Shown here piece by piece: positions 22,471 to 26,923 of a DNA stretch of 26,923 nucleotides; positions within the stretch are counted from its first letter, which is position 1; every line of letters begins with the position of its first letter. Source of the DNA: an uncultured Collinsella sp. GTDB taxonomy: Bacteria; Actinomycetota; Coriobacteriia; Coriobacteriales; Coriobacteriaceae. The position numbers were made by a program, and so were the translations under genes. The stretch spans positions 1-26,923 of the forward strand of contig CABUHI010000021.1 in NCBI GenBank assembly GCA_902491345.1, given 5' to 3'. The notes under the pieces were generated by a model. It was not told where the DNA came from and did no database searches. It saw only the letters and a program-made list of their open reading frames with translations.

Positions 22471-23220
22471 ATGCTGCTCGAGGGCAAGAAAGCAATCGTC
22501 ACCGGAGGCACGCGCGGTATCGGCTATGCCATCACCTGCCGTTTTATCGAGGAGGGTGCCGCCGTCACTGTCTTTGGCTCGCGCCAGGAGACTGCCGATG
22601 CGGCCGTTGAGAAGCTGACAGCCGTCTATCCCGACGCCAAGGTCTGGGGTCGTTCCTGCGATCTCACCTCGCTCGAGGCCGTGACCGAGGCCTTTACGCA
22701 GGCCGCAGCCGACATGGGCGGTCTCGATACAGTCGTCAACAACGCCGGAATCTCCCAGCGCTCGCCCCTTTTGGACTATACAGCCGAGGAGTTCGCCAAA
22801 GTTATGGACCTCAACGTCGTCGCCGTCTTTAACGGCCACCAGGCTGCTGCCAAGATCATGACCGAGGCCGGCCACGGCGGCACCATCACTACCACAAGCT
22901 CGATGGTCGCCAAGTACGGCCAGCCTTCCGGCGTCGGTTACCCCACGTCCAAGTTTGCCGTCAACGGCATGGTCCAGTCGCTCTCGCGCGAGCTCGCCCC
23001 CATGGGCATCCGCGTCAATGCCGTAGCACCCGGTGTAACCAAAACCGACATGGTCGCCAACCTGCCCGAAGAAGTCATCAAGCCCATCATCGCCACCATT
23101 CCGCTGGGTCGCATGGGCGAGCCCGAGGATGTCGCCAACGCCTTTGTTTTCCTGGCGAGCGACATGTCCTCCTATGTTACGGGTGCCGTGCTCCCCGTCG
23201 ACGGAGCCGCCCGCTCCTAG
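22471..23220 (+). CDS. short-chain dehydrogenase/reductase, BaiA/FabG-like
   Basis: A 249-residue classical SDR. TGGTRGIG (cofactor loop), NNAG, catalytic Ser in TTTSSMV and YPTSK (Tyr/Lys), then APGVTKTDM and FVFLASDMSSYVTGAVLPVDGA. By recall it resembles BaiA 3-alpha-hydroxysteroid dehydrogenase of Clostridium scindens (shared TGGTRGIG, LYP/VYP, DLTS, VFNG, GVGYP, LASD), but also generic 3-oxoacyl-ACP reductases. The segment after beta-2 is FGSRQE; BaiA has an acidic residue here that enforces NAD, so Arg suggests NADP(H). GGAGG four bases before ATG. Not beside fatty-acid genes, which argues against a housekeeping FabG role. Monocistronic with its own terminator. Confidence 0.86.
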   Translation: MLLEGKKAIVTGGTRGIGYAITCRFIEEGAAVTVFGSRQETADAAVEKLTAVYPDAKVWGRSCDLTSLEAVTEAFTQAAADMGGLDTVVNNAGISQRSPLLDYTAEEFAKVMDLNVVAVFNGHQAAAKIMTEAGHGGTITTTSSMVAKYGQPSGVGYPTSKFAVNGMVQSLSRELAPMGIRVNAVAPGVTKTDMVANLPEEVIKPIIATIPLGRMGEPEDVANAFVFLASDMSSYVTGAVLPVDGAARS

Positions 23221-23264
23221 GGGGCCATAAGCCACAGCTCCCAGCCTCAATATTGCTCAACCAA

Positions 23265-23312
23265 AAGGCGCGCTGTCTGCATCAACCGCAGGCAGCGCGC
23301 CTTCTTCTGTTT
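23265..23312 (+). terminator. terminator of the SDR gene
   Basis: A 16-bp stem AAGGCGCGCTGTCTGC (23265-23280) with GCAGGCAGCGCGCCTT (23288-23303), containing one wobble, followed by CTTCTGTTT. Because the stem is flanked by A's on the left it may work in both directions. Confidence 0.85.
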
Positions 23313-23317
23313 GAAGT

Positions 23318-23689
23318 GGAAGCCGTGTCCCAGAATTCCGGCTCAGACCGGGACGCAGCTTCCCTCAGGGCCATGTTTCGGAAAATGTGCCCCGTTTTGA
23401 ACGCCGATTCTGGGACACCGTTTCCGCAACGGGTCTCTCATGGAAACCACATCCCACTCTGAGCGCCCATTCCGGGACACAGTTTCCCCAAGGCCTTTGT
23501 TTCGGAAAGCGCATCCCATTTTGAACCTTCAGACTGGGACGCGCTTTCCGGCAGGGGTCCAAAGCGGAAACTGCATCCCGCTCTGAGCGTCCATTCTGGG
23601 ATGTGGCTTCCCGATGGGGGCCGATGCGGAAACTGCGTCCCGTTTCGGGTCTTTAAAGTGGGATGCGCCTTCCCCTAGAGAAGCATTTC
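23318..23689. repeat. six-unit palindromic array with exact 62-bp period
   Basis: Units start with GGAA at 23318, 23380, 23442, 23504, 23566 and 23628, always 62 bases apart. Each unit is a 14-base left arm (GGAA...CCC), an 18-base loop, a complementary 14-base right arm (GGGA...TTCC) and a 16-base linker. Arm ends are invariant while middle positions vary, often keeping pairing (the fourth unit pairs at 13 of 14). 62 is not a multiple of three, so it is not coding. The array fills the gap between the SDR terminator and the stop codon of the convergent antiporter, and could also act as its 3' end. Confidence 0.9.
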
Positions 23690-23690
23690 G

Positions 23691-25253
23691 TTATTTGCCG
23701 TCGTCGTCCTCGGCTTCTTCGCGTGCGTAGAGCTCCAGCATGCGGCGGCGGTATTCGTGCACGGCGAACTTGGCGCGCTCCAGGCGGCGGCGCTCACGCG
23801 GAGTCAGCTCGGACGGGTCAACCTCGTCTCCATAGGTCTTATCGGCAAGCAGGTGCGCCGCGTCCACGATACGGGCATCGATGTGCCCGCTTGCCGCCTC
23901 GGCCGAGAGGCGATCGGCAATCGTATCGAGCGTAGGCAGGCCCTCGAATACGCGACCATGGCCATGCGAGGTCAAAAGCTCATGCTCGCGTGCGAGCAGG
24001 CTCGCCAAATCGTGATGGGCGCGCAGAATGTCGAGCGCATCGGATGGATGCTCGGCAACCTCTGCCACGGCAGCGACCGGTGCAGCGTCGACCACGCGGT
24101 AGAAGAGCTGCGCGAGCAGCGGCATCAAGAACACCGTGATGGCACCGGCGGCAACCATGACCGACGCAATATCTTGCGACAGCGCGCCCGCGTTGACGGC
24201 CACGCTCGTTACGGCAACGATGATCGGCAGCGCCGTGGTGCAGTACAGGGCCACGGTAATGCGACCATACGCCGACACATCTCGCGTCGCAGGGCAAATG
24301 CCCATAGAGATGAGGATGGGCACGGCACGAATAATCAGCAACGCCACGATAAAGCCCGCGAGCAAGCCCGGGCGCGATGCCACGGCCGTCAGGTCGATCT
24401 TTGCACCCGATACGGTAAAGAACACCGGAATCAAAAAGCCGTAGGCCAGGCCGTCGAGCTTGGTCTCCAGCGTATGGTTGCCCTCGGGGATGATGTAGCG
24501 CAAGACAAAGCCGGCGGCAAAAGAACCCAACACGATGTCGAGATCAAAGACGGCCGAGAACGCCACGAGCGTGACCAAGATGAGCACCGTCAGGCGCACG
24601 AAGGTCTGCGACGTGGTATCGGCGCGTTCCTCGACAAACGCAAAGAAGCGGCTGCCGACGCGCTTGGAGCGGCTTGGGACCACGGCCAGCAACACGCAGA
24701 CCACCGCAAACAAGCCAAGGATTACAAGCGTCTGGATGCCGGTGCGGGCAGACAGCAGCACCGACATGGCGAGCACGGGGCCGAGCTCACCCCAGGTGCC
24801 ATACGCAAGAATCGAGTCGCCCACGCGCGTGCCGGTGAGCGAGCGCTCACGCATGATGGGCACGAGCGTGCCGAGCGCCGTCGAAGTGAGGGCAAGCGTC
24901 ACGGCGATACCGTCGAAATGGCTGACCGAGAACCACGGAGTAAAGCGCACGGCAAGCCAGGCGATACCAAACGTGACGACCCACGTCGCCAAGCCGTAGC
25001 GCCCCTCGACGCCCGTGATGCTCTTGGGGTCGATCTCAAAGCCGGCGAGCAGGAACAAAAAGGCCAGACCGAGCTCGGACACAAGCGAGACCTCGGCATC
25101 TACATGGATAATGTCGAGCATATGGGGTCCCAGCACCGCGCCGAACACGAGCAAAAAGACCGTTTCGGGAATGGGTTTTCCGGGAATCGCCGAGGCGATG
25201 AAGGGGCTTGCAAAGGCCACGAGCGCGATGATGGCGAGTGAAACGAATGCCAT
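23691..25253 (-). CDS. cation:proton antiporter, CPA2 family
   Basis: A 520-residue protein. Residues 1 to about 390 are membrane-embedded with some 11-13 helices: IPETVFLLVFGAVLGPHMLDII, SELGLAFLFLLAGFEID (the CPA2 motif near helix 3), ALTSTALGTLVPIM (unwound helix 4) and LGSFAAGFVLRY. The remaining 130 residues are a charged cytosolic tail (HDLASLLAREHELLTSHG, RERRRLERAKFAVHEYRRRM) without a recognisable TrkA-N/RCK domain. CPA2 exchangers swap Na+ or K+ for H+; ion choice cannot be told here. AAAGG is six bases before the ATG, in a hairpin loop. The stop codon abuts the 62-bp array. Confidence 0.88.
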   Translation of the reverse strand: MAFVSLAIIALVAFASPFIASAIPGKPIPETVFLLVFGAVLGPHMLDIIHVDAEVSLVSELGLAFLFLLAGFEIDPKSITGVEGRYGLATWVVTFGIAWLAVRFTPWFSVSHFDGIAVTLALTSTALGTLVPIMRERSLTGTRVGDSILAYGTWGELGPVLAMSVLLSARTGIQTLVILGLFAVVCVLLAVVPSRSKRVGSRFFAFVEERADTTSQTFVRLTVLILVTLVAFSAVFDLDIVLGSFAAGFVLRYIIPEGNHTLETKLDGLAYGFLIPVFFTVSGAKIDLTAVASRPGLLAGFIVALLIIRAVPILISMGICPATRDVSAYGRITVALYCTTALPIIVAVTSVAVNAGALSQDIASVMVAAGAITVFLMPLLAQLFYRVVDAAPVAAVAEVAEHPSDALDILRAHHDLASLLAREHELLTSHGHGRVFEGLPTLDTIADRLSAEAASGHIDARIVDAAHLLADKTYGDEVDPSELTPRERRRLERAKFAVHEYRRRMLELYAREEAEDDDGK

Positions 25254-25282
25254 GTGATGCCTTTCTCTTGTTTGCGCATCAC
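25254..25282 (-). promoter_or_regulatory. hairpin around the antiporter ribosome site
   Basis: Perfect 7-bp inverted repeat GTGATGC / GCATCAC ending directly at the antiporter start codon; the AGAAAGG ribosome site falls in the loop, next to the stem. Such a structure could limit translation initiation. Confidence 0.4.
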
Positions 25283-25300
25283 TGTAGCACCCTCGCCGTC

Positions 25301-25328
25301 CTCAACGCGCCGCGAGCTGTCGTATCAT
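25301..25328 (+). promoter_or_regulatory. candidate purL promoter
   Basis: TATCAT (25323-25328) is a good -10-like element; CTCAAC 16 bases upstream is a weak -35. It lies about 110 bases before the purL ATG. The leader 25329-25437 holds no recognisable purine riboswitch. Confidence 0.4.
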
Positions 25329-25437
25329 AGTGAGGTTTACAAACATGTGGCTCAAGGCGACCGCAGGGCAGACCCCGCAAACCGACCGCTGCCGCATACC
25401 GTACCGTACGCCCAACCGATCAGGAAGGCAGGAACCA

Positions 25438-26923
25438 ATGGTCTCTCGTATCTACGTGGAGAAGAAACCCGGGTTCGACGTCGAGGCTCAGCAGCTCAAG
25501 GGCGAGCTGACCGAGATTCTCGGCATCAAGGGCATCGAGGCCCTGAGGATCATCAACCGCTACGACGTCGAGGGCATCGACGAGGAGCTTTTCCGCTCCT
25601 GCGTGCCGACCGTCTTTAGCGAGCCCCAGGTCGATGTGACCTACGACGAGCTCCCCGCAAGCGATGGCGCCGTCTTTGCCGTCGAATTCCTGCCTGGCCA
25701 GTTTGACCAGCGCGCCGACTCCGCCAGCGAGTGCGTGCAGCTCATCAGCCAGGGCGAGCGCCCCGCCGTGCGCTCCGCCAAGGTCTATATGATCTCGGGC
25801 ACTCTGGACGAAGCCGCCATCGAGGCCATCAAGCACTACGTGGTGAACCCCGTCGAGGCGCGCATCGCCTCGCTCGACCTGCCCGAGACGCTGTACATGG
25901 AGACCCCCGAGCCCCAGCCCGTCGAGGTGCTCGACGGCTTCCGCGAGCTCGATGAGGCTGGCCTTGCCGCCTTTATTTCCGAGCGCGGTCTTGCCATGGA
26001 CGAGGCGGACATCGCCTTCTGCCAGCAGTACTTCCGCGATGAGGATCGCGACCCCACCATCACCGAGATCCGCGTGATCGACACCTACTGGTCCGACCAC
26101 TGCCGCCACACCACCTTCGGCACCGTCCTGGACGACGTGACGATCGACGACGCCGTGGTGCAGCAGGCCTTCGACCGCTACATGGAGATGCGCCACGAGC
26201 TCGGTCGCGACGCCAAGCCCGTCTGCCTCATGGACATGGGCACCATCGGCGCCAAGTACCTTAAGAAGACCGGCGTCATGACCGATGTCGACGAGTCCGA
26301 GGAGATCAACGCCTGCACCGTCAAGGTGAAGGTCGATGTCGACGGCGAGGACCAGGACTGGCTGTTCCTGTTTAAGAACGAGACCCACAACCACCCGACC
26401 GAGATCGAGCCCTTCGGCGGTGCCGCCACCTGCGTGGGCGGCGCCATCCGCGACCCGCTCTCGGGCCGCAGCTATGTGTATCAGGCCATGCGCGTCACCG
26501 GCGCCGGCGACCCCACCGTCCCGGTTTCCGAGACGCTCGAGGGTAAGCTGCCGCAGCGCAAGCTCGTGACCACTGCCGCCGCCGGCTACTCCAGCTACGG
26601 CAACCAGATCGGCCTTGCCACCGGTCAGGTCAACGAACTCTATCACCCCGGTTACGTGGCCAAGCGCATGGAGGTTGGCGCCGTCGTGGGCGCTACCCCG
26701 GCAAACCACGTTCGTCGCGAGTGCCCCGCCCCCACCGACAAGATCATCCTGCTGGGCGGCCGCACTGGCCGTGATGGCATCGGTGGCGCCACCGGCTCCT
26801 CCAAGACCCAGAACACCGAGTCCATCGAGACCTCGGGTGCCGAGGTCCAGAAGGGCAACGCCCCGGTCGAGCGCAAGCTGCAGCGTCTGTTCCGCCGCGG
26901 CGATGCCTGCCGTCTGATCAAGC
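25438..26923 (+). CDS. purL: phosphoribosylformylglycinamidine synthase, partial (3' end outside window)
   Basis: 495 codons without a stop, running off the right edge. It makes FGAM from FGAR, glutamine and ATP in purine synthesis. The N-terminal region opens VSRIYVEKKPGFDVEAQQL (PurS-like); the linker holds DTYWSDHCRHTTF (about 217-227) and the first synthetase domain has NETHNHPTEIEPFGGAATCVGGAIRDPLSGRSYVYQAMRVTGAGDP (about 314-357). The PurS-like start fused to the PurL core indicates the large single-chain type (about 1,200-1,300 residues), which normally ends in a glutaminase domain; that part is not visible. AGGAAGGCAGGAACCAATG provides the ribosome site. Confidence 0.95.
   Translation, partial: MVSRIYVEKKPGFDVEAQQLKGELTEILGIKGIEALRIINRYDVEGIDEELFRSCVPTVFSEPQVDVTYDELPASDGAVFAVEFLPGQFDQRADSASECVQLISQGERPAVRSAKVYMISGTLDEAAIEAIKHYVVNPVEARIASLDLPETLYMETPEPQPVEVLDGFRELDEAGLAAFISERGLAMDEADIAFCQQYFRDEDRDPTITEIRVIDTYWSDHCRHTTFGTVLDDVTIDDAVVQQAFDRYMEMRHELGRDAKPVCLMDMGTIGAKYLKKTGVMTDVDESEEINACTVKVKVDVDGEDQDWLFLFKNETHNHPTEIEPFGGAATCVGGAIRDPLSGRSYVYQAMRVTGAGDPTVPVSETLEGKLPQRKLVTTAAAGYSSYGNQIGLATGQVNELYHPGYVAKRMEVGAVVGATPANHVRRECPAPTDKIILLGGRTGRDGIGGATGSSKTQNTESIETSGAEVQKGNAPVERKLQRLFRRGDACRLIK

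Noticed and set aside
22471..23220. Collinsella 7-beta-hydroxysteroid dehydrogenase
   Set aside because: Sequence as I recall it differs (it starts MNLREKYGEW and has a C-terminal extension); this protein is of the shorter BaiA/FabG type.
23253..23462. Short open frames inside the 62-bp array
   Set aside because: The unit length is not a multiple of three, the frames differ between units, and no ribosome site precedes them.
23318..23689. CRISPR array
   Set aside because: Period is regular, but there are no identical repeats and unique spacers; each unit is itself a palindrome and the 'spacers' are related to each other. No cas genes nearby.

Overview
The window reads as a chromosomal segment of a high-GC, Gram-positive-type gut actinomycete, most likely Collinsella or a close relative in the Coriobacteriia. 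Reasons: GC-rich codon third positions, strong GGAGG ribosome sites, lipoprotein-anchored binding proteins, a bifunctional Rel, a single-chain PurL, and BaiA/FabG-like and bile-acid-symporter-like families. This assignment is by recognition only; no search was run. Most genes lie on the minus strand. There is no phage, plasmid, IS or CRISPR content, so it looks like core genome with several unusual non-coding structures.

Left part (1-5658). A possible rRNA-leader fragment sits at the left edge. Next comes the minus-strand infC-rpmI-rplT translation operon, with a terminator-type attenuator in its leader and apparently a non-AUG (AUA) start for IF3. A tRNA-Leu(CAA) follows, whose 3' tail plus terminator is duplicated 184 bp away. 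Then come a cytoplasmic transglutaminase-like protein, a class II fructose-bisphosphate aldolase with an unusually large nested terminator hairpin, and a glyoxalase II-like metallo-hydrolase.

Middle part (5741-14188). A bifunctional (p)ppGpp synthetase/hydrolase follows a RecJ exonuclease-RecQ-like helicase fusion with only 15 bases between them. A BASS-family transporter runs on the plus strand. It converges on a translationally coupled pair, CutC and a GalT/HIT-like DUF4931-type protein.

Right part (14247-26923). A complete branched-chain amino-acid-type ABC importer, livH-livM-livG-livF, is preceded by two tandem paralogous lipoprotein binding proteins, so one permease may serve two receptors. 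Divergent from these are homoserine dehydrogenase (ACT-containing) and a BaiA-like short-chain dehydrogenase. Between the dehydrogenase and a convergent CPA2-type antiporter lies the most striking non-coding feature: six palindromic units in exact 62-bp register (23318-23689). The window ends inside purL.

Functional links visible here are the translation operon, stringent response beside DNA repair, the Liv importer with its two receptors, and aspartate-family amino-acid synthesis next to amino-acid uptake. The rest are neighbours without an obvious joint pathway.
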